From contig CALJJR010000004.1 of the NCBI GenBank assembly GCA_937973905.1, positions 1 to 41,410 of the forward strand: a stretch of DNA of 41,410 bases, in the 5' to 3' direction. How positions within the stretch are numbered: the first letter of the stretch is position 1; each line of letters opens with the position of its first letter. This DNA comes from an uncultured Arenicella sp. Its GTDB lineage: Bacteria > Pseudomonadota > Gammaproteobacteria > Arenicellales > Arenicellaceae. The notes beneath the pieces are model-generated. The model saw only the letters and a program-made list of their open reading frames with translations. It did no database searches and was not told where the DNA came from. The translations under genes and the position numbers were made by a program. Positions 18,897-26,822 of this stretch are shown piece by piece.

Positions 18897-20423
18897 CTAA
18901 GCGGTTTGCGCCTCTTTCACCCAACCAAATTCTGCGCGATTCCCAAACACAAAACGATTAAAGATCAGTGCAGCCGGCACACTAGTGATGAGAGTTACAA
19001 ACATCAAGTGGATGTAGTGCAAAGTAACGGCCGGATTCTCTGGCAGCTCTACACCCATAAATTGAAGCATCACACCGAGCCCAATCGGCGCCGCCGCAGA
19101 AGACGCCATTGCCGTCATCACACCATACAGCCCCACGCCAAATAAAACGCCGAGCATTGCCGCACGGTAGTCCACATTCTGAAAAGCCAAGCCTAAGATA
19201 AAACAAGATAGGATCGGCATACTCAACAATCCGTAGAGCTGCTGCACTAGATTGATGAGACTGTCAGCCGTGGCAAAAACCGGCACCAAGGACAAACTGA
19301 TCACCACGAGCACTAAGGTAACCAGGGCATTAAGCCTTGAGACATTGGGTTTTTTATTGAAATACTTCTCGTGGATGTCGCAGACATACAGTGCGGACGA
19401 GGAATTCAAGATACTGTTGAATGACGTCAGTGCGGCCGCCAACAGTGCTGCCGCAAACGCACCAGACAGCCACAGAGGTAAAATATCACCTACGATGCGC
19501 CCATACGCCGCGTCGCCAATATCGCCGTACAATTTGTACGAAACGATTCCCGGTAATACGATCATCGGCGGCACGATCAAGAAGCGAATTACTGCCGCAA
19601 CCACGACGCCTTTTTGCGCTTCTTGCAGATTGGGTGACGCCATGGCGCGCTGGGTAATTGTTTGATTGGTACTCCAATAAAAAATCTGAATAAAAATCAT
19701 CCCTGTTAACAGCGTATGCCATGGAATCGGTGAATCAGTGCTTCCAATCAGGGTGAGTCGCTCAGCGGGAATTCCGGAAAAATCCCAATTGATTGCGCTG
19801 AGCGCGAGAAAAACAACCAGCATGCCAAGTGACAACAACAACACGCCACTGTAAGTGTCGGAGATCGCCACAGCACGCAAACCACCCAAAATCGCGTAAC
19901 AAGAGCCGATCACGGCGATCACGATCGAAACCGTCATTATTGAAGCATCGAGATCAAACATATTGATCAAGAATAAAGAACCGCCATACAGAATAGACGG
20001 CAGGAAGATAAAAATGTTGCCCAATAAAAACAACACCGCAATCAAGGCACTAATGTGATGATTGTTATAGCGCTTCTCTAAAAGCTCGGTGGTTGTGGTG
20101 CATTTGTAGCGGTAGTAAATGGGCAGAAATACTTTGGCCAATACCACCAAGCCTAATACAGCCGCAAATTCCCACCATGCTAGCAGGGCCATTTGGTTAC
20201 CATTCATCCCAACCAATTGGTCGGTACTGAGATTGGTTAGCGTGATAGAGCCAGCCACGAATACCCAAGTGAGGCCGCCACCCGCAAGGAAGACTTCTTT
20301 GTTTTCCGCAGTTACATCATCACTCTTAGCTGGCGCCGCCTGACGGCACTTAATGTACGTGATCAGGCCAATCGCACCTGTAACGAGTAAAAACACGATA
20401 ATCTGGATGGCTTGTAATTCCAT
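18897..20423 (-). CDS. Sodium/solute symporter, SGLT-like (probable sugar transporter)
   Basis: A 508-aa inner-membrane transporter of the sodium:solute symporter (SSS) family with about 13-14 hydrophobic helices. The start of helix 1 (QIIVFLLVTGAIGLITY), AGGGLTWVFVAGSITLTNLS and STDQLVGMNGNQM match the galactose/glucose SglT branch, as does YWSTNQTITQRAMASPNLQEAQKG. The adjacent galE points to galactose or a related hexose as cargo, carried in with sodium. CGGGAGAAACGA precedes the ATG. Substrate is inferred from family and neighbour only. Confidence 0.87.
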   Translation of the reverse strand: MELQAIQIIVFLLVTGAIGLITYIKCRQAAPAKSDDVTAENKEVFLAGGGLTWVFVAGSITLTNLSTDQLVGMNGNQMALLAWWEFAAVLGLVVLAKVFLPIYYRYKCTTTTELLEKRYNNHHISALIAVLFLLGNIFIFLPSILYGGSLFLINMFDLDASIMTVSIVIAVIGSCYAILGGLRAVAISDTYSGVLLLSLGMLVVFLALSAINWDFSGIPAERLTLIGSTDSPIPWHTLLTGMIFIQIFYWSTNQTITQRAMASPNLQEAQKGVVVAAVIRFLIVPPMIVLPGIVSYKLYGDIGDAAYGRIVGDILPLWLSGAFAAALLAAALTSFNSILNSSSALYVCDIHEKYFNKKPNVSRLNALVTLVLVVISLSLVPVFATADSLINLVQQLYGLLSMPILSCFILGLAFQNVDYRAAMLGVLFGVGLYGVMTAMASSAAAPIGLGVMLQFMGVELPENPAVTLHYIHLMFVTLITSVPAALIFNRFVFGNRAEFGWVKEAQTA

Positions 20424-20449
20424 TCGTTTCTCCCGGTAGTGTTTATTTT

Positions 20450-20468
20450 TTATTTATCATATAAATAA
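20450..20468. promoter_or_regulatory. AT-rich palindrome upstream of the symporter
   Basis: TTATTTAT and ATAAATAA flank CAT in the 67-base gap between rlmD and the symporter gene, about 27-45 bases before the symporter start. It could overlap the promoter as an operator, or simply be AT-rich promoter DNA. Confidence 0.3.
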
Positions 20469-20490
20469 TATCAGGCTCACAGCCAGCGCG

Positions 20491-21840
20491 CTACTTTTCA
20501 AAAACAGCAATCGACTCAACATGTGCTGTGTGCGGGAACATGTCAATCACTCCCAACTGCGTTAAGCGGTAACCATGCTCGTTCACCATCACGCCCGCAT
20601 CCCGCGCCAGCGTAGCCGGCCCACAAGACACATAAACCACCTTGGAGGCCTCAAATTGAGGCAGTCGGCTAATCATCTCAGCAGCACCAGAGCGTGGCGG
20701 ATCGAGCAAAATCTTGTCGAATTTCTGTTCCAGCCAATCCCCGTGCGAGGACGATGACATATCCTCCTTAAACAAATCGCCATAATGAAATTCAGTGTTT
20801 TCAATGTCATTGATACGCAAATTATGATTCGCGCGCTTGACCAAAGCCTGATCACCCTCGACGCCAACAACGTGCCGAGCGGTTCGCGCCAACGGCAAAG
20901 TAAAGTTCCCAACTCCACAGAACAAGTCCAGCACACGATCTTGCGGTGTTAGGTCTAATAGTCCAACGGCTTGGCTGACCAATCGTTCGTTGATGCTGCC
21001 GTTCACTTGAATAAAATCGGTCGGCAAAAACTCGACCCGAATATCAAACTCCTGAAAGTGATAAAAAAGTGGGTTCGGGTTATTTGGGTACAAGGCATGG
21101 ACGCTTTGTAAATTGCCCGGCTGTAAAAACAGCACGAGGTTGGACTGGCGCCCGAACGTTTTTAATAACTCTAAATCAGCAGGCGTAAAATCCTCTAAGT
21201 GACGCACAATCATGACCACTGCATTATCGGCAACGGTAATCTCGATCTGCGGCACCTTATCGTTGCAAGACAACTGCTCTAGGGTGGCACGCAAGGACGG
21301 TAACAAAGCAGAAACTTGGGGGTACAGCACTTCGCATTGCGTGGTTGGCTGAATAAAGCTGCTATTGCGTTCTCGAAAGCCGACAATCATGCCCCCTTTT
21401 TTAGGCACGAACTTGGCACCTAGCCTGGCGCGACGCCGATAACCCCAATGATCGCCAACCAAGGGTTCGAGTAACGCCTCCGGTTGCACGCCACCAATCT
21501 TCTTGAAATTCTCGAGCAACTGCTCTTGCTTATATTGAATTTGCACACGCTCATCGAGATGCTGTAAAACACAACCACCACACTCCCCAAACACGGCGCA
21601 TTTTGGCTCAACTCGATGTTCCGACGCATCAAGAATTTCAGTCGCGGTGCCAAATTGAAATTTTTTACGGTTCTGAACTGGGACGAACATGACCCTTTCC
21701 CCAGGCAGTGCGTAGTCCACGAAAACGACTTTACCGTCTTCATCTCGCCCAACGCCTCGGCCATCATGTGCCATAGACTCAATCTGGATTTCTTTGGGGG
21801 TTAAATCAATGGGTTTGCGATTGCGGCGACGTCGAGCCAT
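20491..21840 (-). CDS. rlmD: 23S rRNA (uracil-1939-C5)-methyltransferase RlmD
   Basis: It methylates U1939 of 23S rRNA with SAM and carries an iron-sulfur cluster. The 449 residues start with a basic tail and a TRAM RNA-binding domain (IESMAHDGRGVGRDEDGKVVF), then the cluster cysteines CAVFGECGGCVLQH. The catalytic domain has RVLDLFCGVGNFTLPLA (SAM motif), LLDPPRSGA and the nucleophile cysteine in VVYVSCGPATLARD. The N-terminal MARRRRNRK is typical. It is divergent from the MAPEG gene. Confidence 0.94.
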   Translation of the reverse strand: MARRRRNRKPIDLTPKEIQIESMAHDGRGVGRDEDGKVVFVDYALPGERVMFVPVQNRKKFQFGTATEILDASEHRVEPKCAVFGECGGCVLQHLDERVQIQYKQEQLLENFKKIGGVQPEALLEPLVGDHWGYRRRARLGAKFVPKKGGMIVGFRERNSSFIQPTTQCEVLYPQVSALLPSLRATLEQLSCNDKVPQIEITVADNAVVMIVRHLEDFTPADLELLKTFGRQSNLVLFLQPGNLQSVHALYPNNPNPLFYHFQEFDIRVEFLPTDFIQVNGSINERLVSQAVGLLDLTPQDRVLDLFCGVGNFTLPLARTARHVVGVEGDQALVKRANHNLRINDIENTEFHYGDLFKEDMSSSSHGDWLEQKFDKILLDPPRSGAAEMISRLPQFEASKVVYVSCGPATLARDAGVMVNEHGYRLTQLGVIDMFPHTAHVESIAVFEK

Positions 21841-21925
21841 TTCATTCCTTCGGTAAGTTACGGGTTGGGTATTCTAGTTGTTCACGATATGCTTTGGCCA
21901 TCTTCAATTTATTCGTGAACTCACA

Positions 21926-22309
21926 ATGATTTATGTCGCACTCGTTACCATTCTTATCTTACTGCAATATGTGTTCTTTACCATGCAAGTCGGCATGGCG
22001 CGCGGCAAAGGAGATGTGAAAGCGCCGGCAATATCTGGCGATGAAACTTTTGAACGATACAGCCGCGTTCAAACCAATACGGTTGAGCAACTTATGGTCA
22101 CCTTACCGGCCATGTGGATTTGTGCCCATTATTTTCGCCCTGATGTTGCTGCTATTCTTGGTGTTGTGTTTTTAATAGGCCGTTTCCTTTATGCGCGAGC
22201 TTATGTCAAAGATCCCGCGAGCCGCGCACTTGGATTTGTCTCCGGTTTTCTCGCCAACGTTGCGCTTTTATTATGCTGTCTATACGCATTGGTGACGGGC
22301 ATATTATAG
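21926..22309 (+). CDS. MAPEG-family membrane protein
   Basis: A 127-aa protein with about four transmembrane helices. The cytoplasmic loop [34 protein letters not shown] matches the MAPEG family (membrane-associated glutathione/eicosanoid metabolism), including the conserved ERxxRxxxNTxE pattern, and [19 protein letters not shown] matches the later conserved segment. Bacterial members may have glutathione transferase activity, but the substrate is unknown. The track's TTG start at 21878 adds 16 residues; ATG 21926 opens directly into the first helix and is preferred. Confidence 0.85.
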   Translation: MIYVALVTILILLQYVFFTMQVGMARGKGDVKAPAISGDETFERYSRVQTNTVEQLMVTLPAMWICAHYFRPDVAAILGVVFLIGRFLYARAYVKDPASRALGFVSGFLANVALLLCCLYALVTGIL

Positions 22310-22312
22310 CTA

Positions 22313-22331
22313 CCAGCAAGTATTTAGCTGG
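22313..22331. terminator. Possible short bidirectional terminator between convergent genes
   Basis: CCAGC and GCTGG flank a 9-base loop in the 31-base gap between the MAPEG gene and the exonuclease gene. The stem is short and the T tract poor. Confidence 0.25.
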
Positions 22332-22340
22332 ACTCCTTAA

Positions 22341-23120
22341 TTATTCTTCGCCTCTCCATTGTCGAAGAAATTCTTGCAAATGCGGTTCACCGCTCTGCAA
22401 GAATTTCTCGACCGCTTCATGTTCGTGCTTAAGCCCAGTTTGACTCAAGTGCCCACGCATAAAGAGCCACTGCAGATAAACCAAATAAGTATTTAAGGCG
22501 TCAGTCTCGCAATAATCACGAATCTCCTTCAGTTTGCCTTCTTGGTAGTAATCCCAAACTTTGCTGCCACTCATTCCCATTTTGCCTGGCAAGCCGAGCA
22601 ACATCGCGATTTCATCAAGTGGTGCAAATGCGCGAGGGCTATAGCCTGCCATCACATCCATAAGGTCCGTATGGCGCAAATGAAATCGCCCAATATAATT
22701 GTTCCACTTAAAGTTACTGTCGTCCTCACCTAGATCCCAATAACGCGGAGCTGTCACGCCGTTGACCAAACCACGGTAATGCAAAACAGGCAAATCAAAG
22801 CCGCTGCCATTCCAGGTAACTAAGGTCGGCGTGTGCTTATCGATTCCATCATAAAAATTCTGCACCATGTCTTTCTCAGTGCTGCTTTCTTCACCAATGG
22901 TCCACACTGATAGCTTATCGGTTTGCGAATTTCGATAAACGGCTGATATTGCTACCACCTTTTGCAAATGTGTAGCAATGAAGTCACTACCAGTTTTCTC
23001 TCGGCGCAATCGAAACATTGCATGCGCAACTTCGTGATCGGGCAAATTTGCTAAATCATATAGTTTTCTACCGCCGTCAACGTCAGGAATCGTCTCGATG
23101 TCAAAGGCCAATACGTTCAT
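22341..23120 (-). CDS. Predicted 3'-5' exonuclease related to the PolB exonuclease domain
   Basis: A 259-aa DEDD-superfamily nuclease of the stand-alone DNA polymerase B exonuclease-like group. Motif I is LAFDIETIPD (D7, E9), motif II is TWNGSGFDLPVLHYRG, and motif III is EIRDYCETDALNTYLVY. It should remove nucleotides from a DNA 3' end with two metal ions; its cellular role is not established. I chose ATG 23120 because it gives the motif-bearing N-terminus and overlaps the cysM stop as TAATG. The track's longer start is inside cysM. Coupling to cysM suggests co-expression rather than shared function. Confidence 0.87.
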   Translation of the reverse strand: MNVLAFDIETIPDVDGGRKLYDLANLPDHEVAHAMFRLRREKTGSDFIATHLQKVVAISAVYRNSQTDKLSVWTIGEESSTEKDMVQNFYDGIDKHTPTLVTWNGSGFDLPVLHYRGLVNGVTAPRYWDLGEDDSNFKWNNYIGRFHLRHTDLMDVMAGYSPRAFAPLDEIAMLLGLPGKMGMSGSKVWDYYQEGKLKEIRDYCETDALNTYLVYLQWLFMRGHLSQTGLKHEHEAVEKFLQSGEPHLQEFLRQWRGEE

Positions 23121-24019
23121 TAGTAAACTCCAGTTGAGAGATAACGATCCCCTCGGTCGCAAACGATCGACACGATAACGGCAGGTTGACCCAACTTCTC
23201 TTGCTCGGCGGCAATTTGCAGCGCAACCGTCATCGCCCCGCCCGATGAAACGCCTGCAAAAATGCCCTCGTCGGTCGCGAGACTCCGCATTGTCTGCTCG
23301 GCTTCGCTTTGTGCAACATCGATAGTGCGATCCACTCGAGTCGAATCGAAAATTTTAGGTAAATAAGCCGCTGGCCAACGCCGAATACCCGGTATCTGAG
23401 AACCATCTTTCGGTTGCACCCCAATGATTTCAACTTCAGGATTTTGTTCCTTTAGGTACTTAGATACTCCCATGATGGTGCCAGTGGTCCCCATCGAACT
23501 TACAAAATGCGTAATTCCACCCTCAGTATCACGCCAAATCTCAGGACCAGTGGATTCATAATGGGCATTCCAGTTATCAGGATTGGCAAACTGATCAAGC
23601 ATTTTTCCTTTGCCATCGGCCTGCATTTGTTCTGCCATATCGCGCGCCAACTCCATTCCACCATCGGCCGCAGAAACAGAAATAAGCTCGGCGCCAAAAG
23701 CTCGCATCGATGCCCTACGTTCTTCGCTCATGTTATCAGGCATGATCAACTGCATTTTATAACCTTTCATGGCGGCCGCCATTGCCAGCGCGATACCGGT
23801 ATTGCCGCTGGTGGCCTCGATCAAAGTATCGCCAGGCTTGATATCACCTCGCTGCTCCGCTTTGCTGATCATATTTAAAGCGGGTCGATCTTTGACCGAT
23901 CCCGCAGGATTGTTACCCTCAAGCTTGCCTAGCACGGTCACGTATTCGCCTTGCCAAAGTCGTTTAATCGTCACCAGCGGGGTGTTCCCAACAGTGTCTT
24001 CTAGGTATTTTTTTTGCAT
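23120..24019 (-). CDS. cysM: Cysteine synthase B
   Basis: It makes cysteine from O-acetylserine and sulfide or thiosulfate, using PLP. The 299 residues show the TVGNTPLV N-terminus, the Schiff-base lysine in NNPAGSVKDRPAL, the EATSGNTGIALAMAAA substrate loop, SSMGTTGTIMGVSKYL, and GVSSGGAM. The C-terminal VCDRGDRYLSTGVY and overall length separate CysM from CysK. The start is ATG 24019; the track's TTG adds 5 residues. The strong hairpin at 24033-24059 lies just 13 bases before the start, so the cysM promoter position is unclear. Confidence 0.94.
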   Translation of the reverse strand: MQKKYLEDTVGNTPLVTIKRLWQGEYVTVLGKLEGNNPAGSVKDRPALNMISKAEQRGDIKPGDTLIEATSGNTGIALAMAAAMKGYKMQLIMPDNMSEERRASMRAFGAELISVSAADGGMELARDMAEQMQADGKGKMLDQFANPDNWNAHYESTGPEIWRDTEGGITHFVSSMGTTGTIMGVSKYLKEQNPEVEIIGVQPKDGSQIPGIRRWPAAYLPKIFDSTRVDRTIDVAQSEAEQTMRSLATDEGIFAGVSSGGAMTVALQIAAEQEKLGQPAVIVSIVCDRGDRYLSTGVY

Positions 24020-24032
24020 CGACTTAAAAAGC

Positions 24033-24059
24033 AAAGTGGCCGCTCAATGCGGCCACTTT
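24033..24059 (-). terminator. Strong terminator hairpin after the YccA/BI-1 gene
   Basis: AAAGTGGCCGC and GCGGCCACTTT form a perfect 11-base-pair stem with a 5-base loop, followed on the minus strand by TTTGCTTTTTAAG. It ends transcription of the YccA/BI-1 gene and lies immediately before cysM, where it may also limit read-through into cysM. T residues also occur on the plus strand. Confidence 0.85.
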
Positions 24060-24089
24060 TATTAGAAATAATTGAAACTTAGAGAACTA

Positions 24090-24797
24090 TCAGTCCTGAC
24101 CGAAACTCATCAAAAATTGCACCACATACCAAAACATGAGTGCGACAGATGCAAACAAGGCCAAAGAGGCGGCCACATGTTGATCTTCGCGATAAACATG
24201 AATGATGTTAGAAGTCGTGTACAAAATAGAACCCGCGGCGAACACGATCATCGCAGCTGAGAAGAACACGCCAATAGAAAAGCCAAATGCTATCGAAGCG
24301 ATGATAATCCCCATAGCAACAACACCACCGATTGCTAAGGCCGGTGCTAGAAATGAGAAATCTTTGCGCGTAGTGAATACCACCAGTGTTAAACCACCCA
24401 CCAAAGCACCCGTAATCATGGCGGCTTTGGGCAGCACATCAGGTGCATAACTCAATGCGATGTAAATCAGCGGAAGGAATATGATCGCTGAAGCAACAAT
24501 GTAGAGTGCTAAACCAGCGTACTGCAAATCTCGCGAGGCGCCACTGCGCGCCCAGCGGTCTGCAATCACGCCAGCGAGCATATAAGCACCCAATACCAAC
24601 AACCAACTCCAGCGTGACGTTGATAGCATGGCCATCATCTGTTCGCCTAAGCCCATTTTGATAAGCTGAGATTCCAACAGCGCAAAAGCGGCAATGGCGC
24701 CGGCTAAGTGGCCGTAGGTGCGGCGAATAAAGCCAGCTTTTTGTTCGCCTGGCAAATCGCTAACCACTGCACCTGAAGCAACGTCTAAATAGCTCAT
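24090..24797 (-). CDS. yccA: Bax inhibitor-1 / YccA family membrane protein
   Basis: A 235-aa inner-membrane protein with about seven transmembrane helices and the family pattern: LRxTYGHLAGAIAAFALLESQ, AGVIADRWARSG, FLPLIYIALSYAPDVLPKAAMITGALVGGLTLVVFTTRKDFSFLAP, and a terminal helix with SLALFASVALMFWYVVQFLM. E. coli YccA interacts with and modulates the FtsH protease, so a membrane quality-control role is likely but inferred. Ribosome site GGAGACG precedes the ATG. It appears monocistronic with a strong terminator. Confidence 0.88.
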   Translation of the reverse strand: MSYLDVASGAVVSDLPGEQKAGFIRRTYGHLAGAIAAFALLESQLIKMGLGEQMMAMLSTSRWSWLLVLGAYMLAGVIADRWARSGASRDLQYAGLALYIVASAIIFLPLIYIALSYAPDVLPKAAMITGALVGGLTLVVFTTRKDFSFLAPALAIGGVVAMGIIIASIAFGFSIGVFFSAAMIVFAAGSILYTTSNIIHVYREDQHVAASLALFASVALMFWYVVQFLMSFGQD

Positions 24798-24896
24798 TTT
24801 TCGTCTCCGTTTAAATTAATGAAAAATTGATTGTGGAATAATACCCCGACAACAGTGACGATTAAAGAAACTGTCGTCCAAAGCTTGCTCTATTCA

Positions 24897-26603
24897 TCAC
24901 TCAAGGTGCTGAACAATGAGCTGCAGACTTTGTCGGCCCTGCCATTCATTGATATCGAGCCGGTAAGCTATCCTTACTCTGGAATTTTCAGGTTCGACAT
25001 GCTCATCGAGGTATCCGAAACAGATTGCATCGATGTGCTGGCTCGAATGTTCGGGCTGCAAACGAAGTTTAAGATGGCGTTCACCAACAACCTTGGAATC
25101 GATAATTTGAAAATACCCATCAAATAATGGCTCAGGAAAGGACTGCCCCCACGGTGTACTGGTCCGCAACTGCTCCGCGAATTCCAAGGACAGATCATTT
25201 GCGCTCAAGGACCCGTCCGACCAAATCACCTTGCGCCAGTCTTTGTCACGCGTCATTTCTGCGGTCGCTTGCACAAAAAGCTCACCAAAACGCTGCAACT
25301 TAGAGCCAGATATAGAAAGACCCGCCGCCATTGCATGACCACCGAATTTATCCATAAGACCGGGGGCCAAACTATCAACGCGAACCAAAACATCACGCAC
25401 ATTAACTCCCTCCACACTTCTAGCTGAACCTTTCCATTCGCCCTCTTCGCCCGGCGCTAAAGCAACCACCGGCCGATTGGTTCTTTCTTTGATGCGCGAG
25501 GCCACCAAACCTACGACGCCCTGATGCCAAGTCTCATCAGACAACACATACGCACAGGGCGTTTCATCTTCGCCAATTGCAATATCGTCGACAATTTTTT
25601 GTGCATCATTTTGCATTCCAAGCTCTAAACTACGCCGCTCGCTATTAAGGCTGTCTAGTTCTAAGGCTATTTTGAATGCGCTGGTCTCATCGTCACTCAA
25701 CAGGCACTCAATGCCCAACGACATATCGTCCAAACGACCCGCTGCATTAAGTCTTGGCCCGACCGCAAAACCGAGATCACTGGCTGCAATGCGATCCGTA
25801 TTGCGCTTGGCAACATTCAGCAAGGCCTTGATCCCTTCGCAGGCTTTTCCAGATCGGATCCGATTCAAGCCTTGCTGTACCAAAATGCGATTATTTTGAT
25901 CCAGTGGCACAACATCTGCGACTGTACCAAGCGCTACGAGATCAAGAAACTGCGACATATTTGGTTCAGTAATTCCGCTGTCACGAAACCATCCCAAACT
26001 GCGAAGCTCGGCGCGCAGCGCCAACATGACGTAAAAAATTACCCCGACGCCAGCCAAGTTCTTACTTTTAAACCGATCACCAGGCAGATTTGGATTAACA
26101 ATCACATCGGCACTTGGAATCTCTTCACCAGGCAAATGATGATCGGTAATCAGAACCGACATACCTAGCTGCTGAGCTGCATAAACGCCATCCACGCTGT
26201 TAATGCCATTATCCACGGTGACAATAATGTCCGGGTGTTGCGCTGCTGCAACGCCAACAATCTCAGGCGACAACCCATAGCCGAATTCAAAGCGATTGGG
26301 CACCAGATATCCGACATCGCGCAAACCAAAGCTGCGCAAACTCTTAATGGCCACCGCACAAGACGTTGCGCCATCGGCATCAAAATCACCCACAATAAGC
26401 ACTTTTGCGCCAGCCGTAACCGCCTCAGCAAGTAATACGGCAGCGTCATGCACTTGCCCCAACTGGGCCGGCGGAAGTAGTCGACCCAACCCATAGTCGA
26501 GATCAGCTGGCCCGCGCAAACCTCGAGCCGCTAGTACGCGTTCAAATGCAGAAGCGTCAGACGAGAAAGAGTCTGGCAGGGGGCGTTGTTGAATATTGGT
26601 CAC
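24897..26603 (-). CDS. recJ: Single-stranded-DNA 5'-3' exonuclease RecJ
   Basis: It degrades single-stranded DNA from the 5' end in recombination and mismatch or base-excision repair. DHH-family catalytic motifs are present: GDFDADGATSC, TVDNGINSVDGV, LITDHHLPGEE and AVGPRLNAAGRLDDMS. DHHA1 is represented by DKFGGHAMAAGLSI, and an OB-like C-terminal domain follows. I prefer GTG 26603 (VTNIQQRPLPDSF), giving 568 residues, because the track's GTG at 26687 adds a non-conserved 28-residue extension into the shared promoter region. It is divergent from the carboxylase gene. ORF 24831..25127 on the other strand is a shadow. Confidence 0.93.
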   Translation of the reverse strand: MTNIQQRPLPDSFSSDASAFERVLAARGLRGPADLDYGLGRLLPPAQLGQVHDAAVLLAEAVTAGAKVLIVGDFDADGATSCAVAIKSLRSFGLRDVGYLVPNRFEFGYGLSPEIVGVAAAQHPDIIVTVDNGINSVDGVYAAQQLGMSVLITDHHLPGEEIPSADVIVNPNLPGDRFKSKNLAGVGVIFYVMLALRAELRSLGWFRDSGITEPNMSQFLDLVALGTVADVVPLDQNNRILVQQGLNRIRSGKACEGIKALLNVAKRNTDRIAASDLGFAVGPRLNAAGRLDDMSLGIECLLSDDETSAFKIALELDSLNSERRSLELGMQNDAQKIVDDIAIGEDETPCAYVLSDETWHQGVVGLVASRIKERTNRPVVALAPGEEGEWKGSARSVEGVNVRDVLVRVDSLAPGLMDKFGGHAMAAGLSISGSKLQRFGELFVQATAEMTRDKDWRKVIWSDGSLSANDLSLEFAEQLRTSTPWGQSFPEPLFDGYFQIIDSKVVGERHLKLRLQPEHSSQHIDAICFGYLDEHVEPENSRVRIAYRLDINEWQGRQSLQLIVQHLE

Positions 26604-26822
26604 TATGAGGGCTGCGTTTATGGTGATGGAGAATCGTTTGAAGCATTGGATTATGCCGCAGTCACTGGAAATCAGGAAATCAGGCACTACGATACAGAAA
26701 TCAGGTAAAATCGACGCCTACTCAAACCAGCCGCGTTCCGCGTGAGCTGTATAAGAAAGACAACACGACCCTCAGACATTCGCTCCTGGCCTTGCCGTCA
26801 GCTGCGTGACCATGAATCAAAG

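Noticed and set aside
24831-25127. 98-aa plus-strand ORF starting before the recJ stop.
   Set aside because: It is mostly antisense to recJ and shows no family features.
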